From an uncultured Anaeroplasma sp. (lineage in GTDB: Bacteria > Bacillota_I > Bacilli_A > Acholeplasmatales > Anaeroplasmataceae), in assembly GCA_934216145.1 (NCBI GenBank), contig CAKQBG010000048.1, forward strand, positions 1 through 14,188: DNA of 14,188 nucleotides, given 5' to 3'. Position numbers and translations under genes: made by a program. Every line of letters starts with the position of its first letter. Within the stretch, counting starts at the first letter, position 1. The notes beneath the pieces were generated by a model. The model was not told where the DNA came from. It saw only the letters and a program-made list of their open reading frames with translations, and did no database searches. This document shows positions 1 through 6,031 of this stretch, piece by piece.

Positions 1-531
1 GGTAGTGCTTCAGATTATTATATGAAGGTTTTACAAATAGATGCTGCTGTTAATCCAGGAAATTCTGGTGGTCCACTTTGTGACGTATCTGGTAAGGTAA
101 TAGGAATTATTTCTTTAAAGATTGTTAAGGATGAAGTAGAAGGTATGGGATTTGCTATTCCTATTGAGGATGCTTTAAAATATGCTTCTTTGATTGAAGA
201 TGGTGGAGAGGTAGTTAGACCATATCTCGGTATTGGAATGTTAGATTTGTCTCAAGAGTATTATTTATGGCAAAATAGAATAAATATTCCTGAAGGAGTG
301 GATGAAGGAGTAGCTGTTGTATCAGTGGAAAATGATTCTCCTGCTGGAAAGGCTGGTATAAAAAAAGGAGATATTATTACTAAGATAAATAATAATGATA
401 CTGGTAGTTTAGCTGAATTTAGATACGAATTATATAAGTATAATGTAGGGGATAAGGTTAAGATTACTTTCTATCGTGATGGTAAAGAACAGAGTGTTAA
501 TGTAACATTGGGAAAAAATAAGAATAGTTAA
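1..531 (+). CDS. htrA: HtrA/DegP-family serine protease, 3' part (5' end outside window)
   Basis: The frame is open from base 1, so the first visible ATG at 22 is internal and 176 codons of a longer gene are present. Seen: the active-site serine motif NPGNSGGP (Ser at fragment residue 22), a following beta strand with GKVIGIIS, the substrate-loop text GMGFAIP, and then a single PDZ domain (about residues 70-176) with RPYLGIG, SPAGKAGIKKGDII and a closing strand. The catalytic His and Asp lie upstream of the window. Family knowledge: HtrA proteins are membrane-anchored or exported proteases that degrade misfolded proteins outside the cytoplasm; the PDZ domain binds exposed C termini. Ends in TAA; a terminator lies 120 nt downstream. 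The N-terminal membrane anchor, expected in Firmicute HtrA, cannot be checked here. Confidence 0.95.
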   Translation, partial: GSASDYYMKVLQIDAAVNPGNSGGPLCDVSGKVIGIISLKIVKDEVEGMGFAIPIEDALKYASLIEDGGEVVRPYLGIGMLDLSQEYYLWQNRINIPEGVDEGVAVVSVENDSPAGKAGIKKGDIITKINNNDTGSLAEFRYELYKYNVGDKVKITFYRDGKEQSVNVTLGKNKNS

Positions 532-653
532 TGAAGTGTAAGAAGTTTGTAAATTTAATCTGGATAAGGTAAATTTTTGATGATTTTGTTGCTTAATTTT
601 ATGAAGCGATAAAATTTAGTGTGGAGTCTGGTTTTGAAATAATTAGGTAGAAG

Positions 654-688
654 AAAGCTTTGTGCTGTGTAGGGCATGGGGCTTTTTT
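654..688 (+). terminator. Intrinsic terminator after htrA
   Basis: A 12-bp stem with several G-U pairs (AAAGCTTTGTGC at 654-665 with GCATGGGGCTTT at 674-685) and an 8-nt loop is followed by a T run ending at 688. It lies about 120 nt beyond the htrA stop and no other gene intervenes, so it most likely ends the htrA transcript. Confidence 0.7.
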
Positions 689-690
689 AA

Positions 691-861
691 TATGATTATT
701 TGAAAGAAAATGATAAGAGAAAATTTAATATGCTTATTAACGCTATGAAAGAGGAAGGGATTATTAACATATTAGAAAATGACTATGGTAGAATAGTTGT
801 TCTTAAAGATAAGTTGAGTGAAAATGATTATAAAGTAGTTTATGCTAGTATAAAATTATAA
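691..861 (+). pseudogene. Coding-like remnant, about 56 codons without a proper start
   Basis: This frame is open from just after TAA at 688-690 to TAA at 859-861. Its translation looks protein-like, with charged helical text around KEEGIINILENDYGRIVVL. The first ATG is at 730 and would give 43 residues, but no ribosome binding site precedes it or the TTG at 700, and the frame begins directly behind the htrA terminator. I read it as the 3' remnant of a lost gene, perhaps the end of a small helix-turn-helix or replication-type protein; the family is not recognised. A real small gene started at 730 cannot be excluded. Confidence 0.3.
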
Positions 862-1064
862 ATTTGCTGTGAGAAACGTAGTATTAATATATTTATTAAT
901 TTAATATATAATTTATATAGGTGACATGTTTGAATAATATATTTAATGAGTAAATTATGTGAAAAGAAACAATGAATTAAGAATTGAAAGTATATTTAAT
1001 TTGAAAATTTATAAAAATATAAGTAATAATTTATGATAACTTTGAAAGGAATAGTATAGAAAAT
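862..1064. other. Gene-free AT-rich stretch before the CPBP gene
   Basis: About 200 nt of A/T-rich DNA with no credible ORF. The only signal is a possible promoter for the next gene: TTGAAA at 1001-1006, 17 nt, then TAATAA at 1024-1029. In such AT-rich sequence this match could be chance. Confidence 0.35.
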
Positions 1065-1733
1065 ATGAGTGATTTGATTAATAATTTTTATTTTATAAGA
1101 GTTTTATTTATCGTGATTGTTGTTTTAATTGGTGTTTCGGTTATTGATACAATGAGAAAGAAATATTCAATAAGTTTAAGTACTAAATTTGATTTTAAGA
1201 AAATTGATTTAAATTTTTTAATAAGAATGATAACTTTATCTTTTGTATTAAGAATATTAATTGAACAAGCAGTTTGTTTTTTGCCAATAGATAAAACTAT
1301 TTTAAATATTCCAATGAATTTTTGGGGTGTAGTATTAGAAATAATTACTACGTGTTTATTTGCTCCGATATTTGAAGAAGTAATATTTAGATTTGGATTG
1401 TATGAGTATTTAAATAAAAAGTTTAAGTCTAATATTATAATTATGTTATTAACTTCAATAATATTTTCAGCAATACATTTTTATGAAATAGATGGCTTTA
1501 TAATACTATTAGTTATTAGTTTAATATGGAATTATTCTTATTTTAAAACAGATAATTTAATATATCCAATAATAATGCATTTTATTCATAACATTTATGC
1601 AGTAATAGGATATATTGAATTGAATAATATAGTTTATATTGTATTTGGTATTATATGTTTAATTACTTATATGTTATTTAAAATTAAAAGCAGTAGTAAA
1701 AATACTACTGCAAAAATTAGAACCAAGATTTAA
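1065..1733 (+). CDS. CPBP-family intramembrane metalloprotease/glutamic-type protease (Abi/CAAX-like)
   Basis: A 222-aa polytopic membrane protein. The three CPBP motifs are intact: EEVIFR (Glu104, Glu105, Arg109), the second-helix His138 in FSAIHF, and His172/His175-Asn176 in MHFIHN. Hydrophobic helices flank these (about 8-25, 48-70, 85-110, 122-137, 143-158, 163-205), and the tail is basic. Family knowledge: CPBP proteases sit in the membrane with a buried active site. Eukaryotic Rce1 trims prenylated CAAX proteins; bacterial homologues in Lactobacillales often act in bacteriocin self-immunity or processing. The gene converges on a double-glycine peptide gene whose last 17 nt it overlaps, which makes a peptide-immunity role attractive but unproven. 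The ribosome site is weak (GAAAGGA, about 14 nt upstream of ATG). Confidence 0.88.
   Translation: MSDLINNFYFIRVLFIVIVVLIGVSVIDTMRKKYSISLSTKFDFKKIDLNFLIRMITLSFVLRILIEQAVCFLPIDKTILNIPMNFWGVVLEIITTCLFAPIFEEVIFRFGLYEYLNKKFKSNIIIMLLTSIIFSAIHFYEIDGFIILLVISLIWNYSYFKTDNLIYPIIMHFIHNIYAVIGYIELNNIVYIVFGIICLITYMLFKIKSSSKNTTAKIRTKI
1681..1711 (-). terminator. Intrinsic terminator of the minus-strand peptide gene
   Basis: Perfect 9-bp stem GCAGTAGTA/TACTACTGC with a 4-nt loop (1690-1711). Read on the minus strand it is followed by TTTTAATTT and starts 5 nt after the peptide stop. It lies inside the last codons of the convergent CPBP gene, so the same DNA codes for the CPBP tail on one strand and stops transcription on the other. 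On the plus strand the stem is flanked by A runs and is not a good terminator. Confidence 0.75.
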
Positions 1734-1845
1734 CAGTTTTGTAAATCCAATTAAATATTTTGATATAAGCATCAAAATTAGGTAAAGCAAACCCGGCTCT
1801 GCCACCATAAATATTCATTAATTCTGAATCATTTAAATTTGACAT
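1717..1845 (-). CDS. Double-glycine leader peptide (bacteriocin- or pheromone-like precursor)
   Basis: A 42-aa ORF with a strong ribosome site (GGGAGGT, 6 nt before ATG) and its own terminator. Residues 1-15, MSNLNDSELMNIYGG, fit the LSxxELxxIxGG leader consensus at every anchor except Asn for Ser. Cleavage after Gly15 would release a 27-residue core (16-42) that is aromatic-rich, has no Cys, carries about +3 net charge (one Arg, three Lys, one Asp) and ends in SWF. Family knowledge: such leaders direct export by C39-peptidase ABC transporters, for class II bacteriocins and ComC-type pheromones. No transporter is in the window, so export would depend on a distant gene. The convergent CPBP gene may be its immunity protein (inference). 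A modified RiPP is less likely because the core has no Cys and only one Ser and one Thr. Confidence 0.7.
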   Translation of the reverse strand: MSNLNDSELMNIYGGRAGFALPNFDAYIKIFNWIYKTVKSWF

Positions 1846-2072
1846 ATAATACCTCCCAATAATATTATTAGCTAAAACTTTTTAAATTCCTTTTTATTTT
1901 TGAAAAAATATATAAAAATTTTAGAAGAAGATGTTTTTGGTAATTTTTTATTAAATAGAAAAGTTCTTCATTTAGAAATAAAATAATAAGCTCCCCCTGC
2001 CACATCCAACTAAAAATTGAAATTGGTTTAAGCCAGTGTTTATAAGGGTTTGCAAGCATATAGAAGAACGAA
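1846..2072. other. Intergenic stretch upstream of the peptide gene, left of the repeat
   Basis: No credible gene. The peptide's ribosome site is at 1851-1857 on the minus strand. An open minus frame (1868-2101) begins inside the direct repeat, has no ribosome site and reads as hydrophobic, low-complexity text, so I do not call it. The segment 1990-2070 is somewhat more G+C-rich than its surroundings and may belong to an integrase recombination region next to the repeat. Confidence 0.4.
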
Positions 2073-2103
2073 AATAATTCTTGGGAACAACTCGGGAACA
2101 AGT
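2073..2103. repeat. Left copy of 31-bp direct repeat (att-like)
   Basis: Matches 7977-8007 with a single difference (C at 2093, T at 7997). Each copy contains two tandem units of the form TYGGGAACAA separated by one base. Tandem short direct repeats near tyrosine-integrase att sites are commonly arm- or core-type binding sites; that role is inferred here. Confidence 0.75.
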
Positions 2104-2127
2104 TTTGTTAAAAATACATGATTATTG

Positions 2128-2156
2128 CAGACATTTAAGAGATAAAGTAGTATAAT
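2128..2156 (+). promoter_or_regulatory. Probable sigma-A promoter of the HEPN-like gene
   Basis: A perfect TATAAT at 2151-2156 lies 17 nt downstream of CAGACA (2128-2133, four of six matches to TTGACA). Transcription would start near 2163, about 55 nt before the ATG at 2218. Confidence 0.5.
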
Positions 2157-2166
2157 TAAATCATAG

Positions 2167-2202
2167 AGTTCTATACAATTTAAAGTATAGAATTTTTTCT
2201 TT
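2167..2202 (+). terminator. Hairpin with U tract in the leader of the HEPN-like gene
   Basis: An 8-bp perfect stem (TTCTATAC at 2169-2176 with GTATAGAA at 2185-2192), extendable by two pairs, has an 8-nt loop and is followed by T6-C-T4. It looks like an intrinsic terminator, yet it lies between the likely promoter and the ribosome site AAGGAGGG (2207-2214). It may block read-through from the left, or attenuate the gene itself. The hairpin begins only about 5 nt after the predicted transcription start, so ordinary attenuation is uncertain. Confidence 0.55.
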
Positions 2203-2217
2203 TATAAGGAGGGTAAG

Positions 2218-4161
2218 ATGGATAGAATAAAATACTATTCTCCAAGTGATTGGGCAGGAGGTTATAATTTGGAAAAAGCAGAACAAATAATACTTAATTT
2301 TGATAATGATAAGGAATATGATATTAATGACATTTTAGAATTCTTTAATATATATAAATATTTTGATAATAAAGTATATTTAACAAAATGGGATGATGAT
2401 TATATTCAAAAATTAAAAGATATAGTAAAACAAATGAAAGTAAAGGTATATAAATATTTTAATATCAAAATAAATGAAGATAATATTGTATCAGTTTATG
2501 AAACAGTGGATATTCATTATAAAAATGAATTCTTTGAATTATTTTCCAATTGTATAGTAGCTATAAATATTTCAAATGAAAAAATGGTAGAATTACTTCA
2601 ATGTGAAAAAATCCGCATAAGAGATGTATTAGAATATAAAACATTGGTAATAAAGTATGATGACATTATTAAAGAATATTTAATGAATAATAACAATGAG
2701 TCCGTGGAATTATTAATTGGAAAGTATTATATAGATGAAGAATCATACGGCAAATTAAATTTTCCACCAAGTTTAACATTGGCCGACAAAGAAAAAATGA
2801 TATTAAAATATATTGAATATGAATTTGCAAATTTAAATTTCATTAGGATAATTGCAAAAATACAAAGCAATAAAGATTCAATAGTCGTAGATGATAAAAC
2901 AAAATTAAAGGCTCAAAAAAGAAGAGAAGAAATTGAAAATAATTTATTTAAGAATACTAACACAACTTTAGAATTTGGTATAGGAGTTGTTATAAATGAT
3001 AATCAAGAAGAGGAATCATTAATAACATCAAAAGGAAATGATACAAATTATTCATATTCTGGAAAGTGGATAAAAGAAAACAATGATTATCCTACATTAT
3101 TGAATAATTTTATATATTTGTTCAACTATGTAGATCCATATTTTAGAATAGATTTAATTAATAAAAAATGCTATTCTGGTATTTTTGAACGAATTAATTA
3201 TAAAGTAGTAAGATCTTATAATCCAAACCAAACATTTAATAATAGGGCGATGGTTGCTAATATGCAGATAGCAGCATATTATAATTATTTGAATAAAAAT
3301 AATATAAGGTTAGAAGATATTATTGAATGGTTTTTTAAAGAATATCTAAAAAGTGAATTCAATATTGATAATTATATAATATCGATGCCTTCTGCCAATT
3401 CAAATTATTTTGAAAAATGTAAATCATTATTACCTGAATTTGATCTAATATTAAAAGAGTATAAGTATTATTGTGAGGATGGCATTATTGATCAAGAATT
3501 AGTTAATATTTCATCCACACAAATGTTTTTTAAAGATATTCCTTCTTTGAATGATAAAAAGTATATTTACGCTAATAAGATAGACGATACATTATTAATC
3601 CAATATTATTTCTTCTCAGATCAATGTTTGCTAAATTATAATCCAATTACGAATAAGTCTTATGGATGCTTTTATGAACTATTAAGAAATATTGAAATGA
3701 AATATTCAGATTATAATATACATGAGCAAAAAATGATTGATTGGCTTGTGGATAAAGAACTATTAGCAGTAGATAATAATTACATAAAGCTCAAGAATAA
3801 ACCGTTAATTAATATATATGCTGATTTATATTTTAATGAGGTTATTAATTATTGGAGATATCCTAAACAACTTAGAAATATAGTTGATTCGTTAATAGAA
3901 AAGGGAATTTTATATTCAGAAAATACATTATTTTCTAAACCTGAACAAGATTATTTTAATTATTATCTTAATATGTCAGAGTTTATAGATGGGTTTGATA
4001 TTAGAAATTCAAATTTGCATGGTTCACAATCAGGAGATAGAAATTCCAAAATACATTCAAGCAGATATATGATCATATTGCAATTACTAATTTTAATAGT
4101 AATAAAAATAAATGATGATCTTTGTATATATGATGAAAATAAAAAAAATACCGGTGACTAA
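2218..4161 (+). CDS. Large uncharacterised protein with C-terminal HEPN-like RX4H motif; putative defence protein
   Basis: 647 aa, soluble, acidic and very rich in Asn, Ile and Tyr, with no signal peptide. I do not recognise the first 550 or so residues; they are mostly helical and charged (about 215-240 looks like a lysine/glutamate-rich helix). Near the C terminus, DIRNSNLHG (Arg596, His601) matches the RX4-6H signature of HEPN ribonucleases, in the usual local form R-N-x-x-x-H-G. A second RX4H, DRNSKIH (Arg608, His613), follows at once, then a hydrophobic helix (about 622-633). Family knowledge: HEPN domains supply the RNase of many abortive-infection and toxin systems. The gene has its own promoter and terminator and stands alone in the island, so it may be a single-gene phage-defence effector (inference). 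Start fixed by AAGGAGGG upstream. Its stop overlaps that of the convergent integrase. Confidence 0.6.
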   Translation: MDRIKYYSPSDWAGGYNLEKAEQIILNFDNDKEYDINDILEFFNIYKYFDNKVYLTKWDDDYIQKLKDIVKQMKVKVYKYFNIKINEDNIVSVYETVDIHYKNEFFELFSNCIVAINISNEKMVELLQCEKIRIRDVLEYKTLVIKYDDIIKEYLMNNNNESVELLIGKYYIDEESYGKLNFPPSLTLADKEKMILKYIEYEFANLNFIRIIAKIQSNKDSIVVDDKTKLKAQKRREEIENNLFKNTNTTLEFGIGVVINDNQEEESLITSKGNDTNYSYSGKWIKENNDYPTLLNNFIYLFNYVDPYFRIDLINKKCYSGIFERINYKVVRSYNPNQTFNNRAMVANMQIAAYYNYLNKNNIRLEDIIEWFFKEYLKSEFNIDNYIISMPSANSNYFEKCKSLLPEFDLILKEYKYYCEDGIIDQELVNISSTQMFFKDIPSLNDKKYIYANKIDDTLLIQYYFFSDQCLLNYNPITNKSYGCFYELLRNIEMKYSDYNIHEQKMIDWLVDKELLAVDNNYIKLKNKPLINIYADLYFNEVINYWRYPKQLRNIVDSLIEKGILYSENTLFSKPEQDYFNYYLNMSEFIDGFDIRNSNLHGSQSGDRNSKIHSSRYMIILQLLILIVIKINDDLCIYDENKKNTGD

Positions 4162-4180
4162 ACATCATCGGTTTTATTAT
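4141..4180. terminator. Bidirectional terminator between the HEPN-like gene and the integrase
   Basis: An 8-bp stem with one G-U pair (ACCGGTGA at 4150-4157 with TCATCGGT at 4165-4172) has a 7-nt loop containing the overlapping stop codons of both convergent genes. T-rich tails follow on both strands (TTTATTATT on plus, ATTTTTTTT on minus). Confidence 0.7.
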
Positions 4181-5140
4181 TATCTAAATTATCTATTACG
4201 GCAACTACTTCATCTAAAGTACTTGTAAATAGGTGTGAGTAAGTTTTTAAGGTTTCTTCGACTTTTGTATGGCCTAAATATTTTGCTACAACTTGAACAT
4301 TAGCCCCTTTATTAACTAAAAGAGATGCACAGGAATGTCTAAAGTCATGTAATTGAATCTGCTTGATGTCAGCTAATTTGCAGTTAACATTTTTATGATT
4401 AGTAAGTGTATTACTACATACAGGAAGCATATCTCCAGCTACAAAGAAATTATCATTGAATCCAGGTATCTTTTCTGTCTCGCTTTTCATCATTTTAAGG
4501 TTATTTGTGAGGACTTGTGGCATCTTTAATATTCTTATACTACTTTTGGTTTTAGGAACCGAGAATCGCCAATTTTTAACGGATCCACAACGGTCATTAA
4601 TTTGCTTGGTTATACTTAAAGTTCTATCTTTAAAATTGATATCTTTCCATTGTAATCCTCTAAGCTCACCACGTCTTAATCCACAGTAATATAAAATCTT
4701 GAAAATACCAATCCATTTGATATCAGTTTCAACAGAAAGAAATTATTTGAATTCTTCATAAGTAAAAAATAATTGTTCTTTAGGAAATTCATTAGGATCA
4801 TTAAAGTTATACATTTTAGGATATACCTTAGCAAAATTAAACTCATGCCATGCAGTAGCATAATTCAAAATAGTTTTTAATAATTTATAAATGTCATTTT
4901 TAGTTCTTGTAGCAAGATGAGTACTATTTATTTCATCATGCCATCTTTCAAAAGTAGGGTAGTTAAAATCTTTAAGTTTAACTTTATATAGTGATTTTAA
5001 ATAAGGTAATTTATTGTTGTAACCATATAATGTATTTTCCTTAACTTTATCTTTTCTAAAATCAATAAACATTCTAATCATTTCTTCAAAAGTTACATTA
5101 TTAGTATTCTCATATTCTCTTAATTTTAATTTAAATTCAA
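4158..5140 (-). pseudogene. Tyrosine recombinase (phage/ICE-type integrase), broken
   Basis: Read on the minus strand, one continuous frame covers the SAM-like core-binding domain (from about VTFEEMIRMF) and the full catalytic domain. It holds Arg in GLRRGEL, a Lys in VPKTKSS, His-x-x-Arg in HDFRH, the second His in LGHT and the nucleophile Tyr in KTYSHL. The only defect within it is an in-frame TAA at 4743-4745, just after YEEFK; the text continues directly as FLSVE in the same frame, so a single substitution of a Lys or Glu codon could explain it. At the other end, homology-like text begins near EFKLKLREYE (about 5140); the N-terminal arm-binding domain of about 50-60 residues expected in this family is absent, replaced by HNH gene sequence. 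With two lesions the gene is almost surely inactive. It converges on the HEPN-like gene and is divergent from the HNH fragment. Confidence 0.85.
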
Positions 5141-5584
5141 ACTGAATTATCTTATGATGATGTAAGAGTAACAGGAAGATCGGCAGAAGAACAAAGAAGA
5201 TTCAGAGAAGAAGTCCTAAAAGCATATGGTTATCAATGTGCTATAACAGGAAAATCAATAGAAATTAAAAATTATAATTCAACAACTTATTTGTTAGAGG
5301 CTGCTCATATAATTCCATATAGTGATTCTGGATCATTTTCAGTTAACAATGGGATTGCTTTATCAGTAGAGATGCATAGAATGTTTGATAAAAAGTTATT
5401 TGCATTTGAATATACTGATGAAGGTGATTTAAAAGTTGTAGTAACTGAAAGTGATAGAGTAAAAGACAAAACAGGAATTCTATCTAGAATTAATAATAAA
5501 ATAATAAAATTACCAGAAGATGAAAATAATTACCCTGATGTAGATGCAATAGAATATAGAAGAAAAAATTATTTATTAGCATAA
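5135..5584 (+). pseudogene. HNH_2-type endonuclease, C-terminal fragment
   Basis: The frame runs from a stop at 5132-5134 to TAA at 5582-5584 (149 codons). It carries the standard C-terminal half of a restriction-type HNH nuclease: RFREEVLKAYGYQCAITG, EAAHIIPYSD (His of the first strand), NNGIALSVEMHRMFD (Asn and final His). No in-frame ATG or ribosome site precedes this conserved text; the TTG at 5291 would begin in the middle of the nuclease fold. Family knowledge: full proteins carry an N-terminal recognition domain, often for modified bases, before this module. That part is missing, and the break coincides with the truncated 5' end of the divergent integrase. I therefore call a truncated gene rather than a short active nuclease. 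Confidence 0.8.
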
Positions 5585-5592
5585 TTTAATAT

Positions 5593-5613
5593 AGCTCATT
5601 TAATGAGCTTTTT
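5593..5613 (+). terminator. Intrinsic terminator after the HNH fragment
   Basis: Perfect 7-bp stem AGCTCAT/ATGAGCT with a 3-nt loop, followed by TTTT. It begins 8 nt after the HNH stop. Confidence 0.8.
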
Positions 5614-5616
5614 CTG

Positions 5617-5625
5617 TGTTATAAT
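5617..5625 (+). promoter_or_regulatory. Extended -10 promoter of the NUDIX-endonuclease pair
   Basis: TGT directly followed by TATAAT (5620-5625), an extended -10 element; no good -35 is visible. It lies just behind the terminator and about 18 nt before the NUDIX start codon, so the leader would be very short. Confidence 0.45.
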
Positions 5626-5642
5626 AATTATAGGTGGTAGCA

Positions 5643-6029
5643 ATGATTATAAATGTTGTGGCAGCTTTAATAGAAAAAAATAATAAAGTATTAATAGCTA
5701 AACGTTCCACAGGCGATCCTAATGTATTAGGAAAGTGGGAATTTCCTGGCGGTAAAGTAAAAAAATACGAAGATGAAAAAATCGCAATAGAAAGAGAAAT
5801 TAAAGAAGAGTTTGAATTAGAAGTTCATGCAAATAAATTCTTAGTAAATAATGTGTGCAAATACCCTCAAAAGACAGTTGATTTAAAATTGTATAGTTGT
5901 ACTTATATGTCAGGTGATTTTCATTTACATGATCATTCTGAATATAAATGGGTGGATAAGAAAGATTTATTAGATTATGATTTAGCACCAGCAGATATAC
6001 CACTAGCCAAATTTGTTAAGGAGATGTAA
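5643..6029 (+). CDS. NUDIX hydrolase, MutT/8-oxo-dGTPase-like
   Basis: 128 aa. I start at ATG 5643 because AGGTGG (5632-5637) sits 5 nt before it; an upstream GTG at 5634 would lie inside that ribosome site. The NUDIX box GX5EX7REUXEEXGU spans residues 37-59 with Gly37, Glu43, Arg51-Glu52 and Glu55-Glu56 present; the usual Gly is Glu58. The N-terminal VVAALIEKNNKVLIAKRS and KWEFPGGK match the MutT group. Family knowledge: these enzymes hydrolyse modified or damaged (d)NTPs to monophosphates using Mg2+. Its stop is 2 nt before the start of the SRA-like/HNH nuclease gene, which carries AAGGAG inside the NUDIX end, so they form one transcript. I infer pool sanitation linked to that nuclease: removing a modified dNTP that would otherwise mark host DNA for cleavage. 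Confidence 0.88.
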   Translation: MIINVVAALIEKNNKVLIAKRSTGDPNVLGKWEFPGGKVKKYEDEKIAIEREIKEEFELEVHANKFLVNNVCKYPQKTVDLKLYSCTYMSGDFHLHDHSEYKWVDKKDLLDYDLAPADIPLAKFVKEM

Positions 6030-6031
6030 TT

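Noticed and set aside
1980..2075. tRNA or tmRNA 3' end as integration target
   Set aside because: The local CCCCCTGCCACATCC text suggested it, but there is no TTCGA/TTCAA T-loop or matching acceptor arm.
1868..2101. Minus-strand open frame of 77 codons
   Set aside because: It begins inside the direct repeat without a ribosome site, translates to low-complexity hydrophobic text and leaves no room for the peptide-gene promoter.
4743..4745. Stop-codon recoding to explain the integrase TAA
   Set aside because: All other genes use TAA, TAG and TGA as ordinary stops and no recoding signal is visible; a nonsense mutation is simpler.
4456..4861. Open frames opposite and out of phase with the integrase
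   Set aside because: They are shadows of a clear integrase frame with no ribosome sites or family-like text.
5291..5584. HNH protein starting at TTG 5291 as a complete small gene
   Set aside because: Conserved HNH text (KAYGYQCAITG) lies upstream in the same frame, so this start cuts the fold in half.
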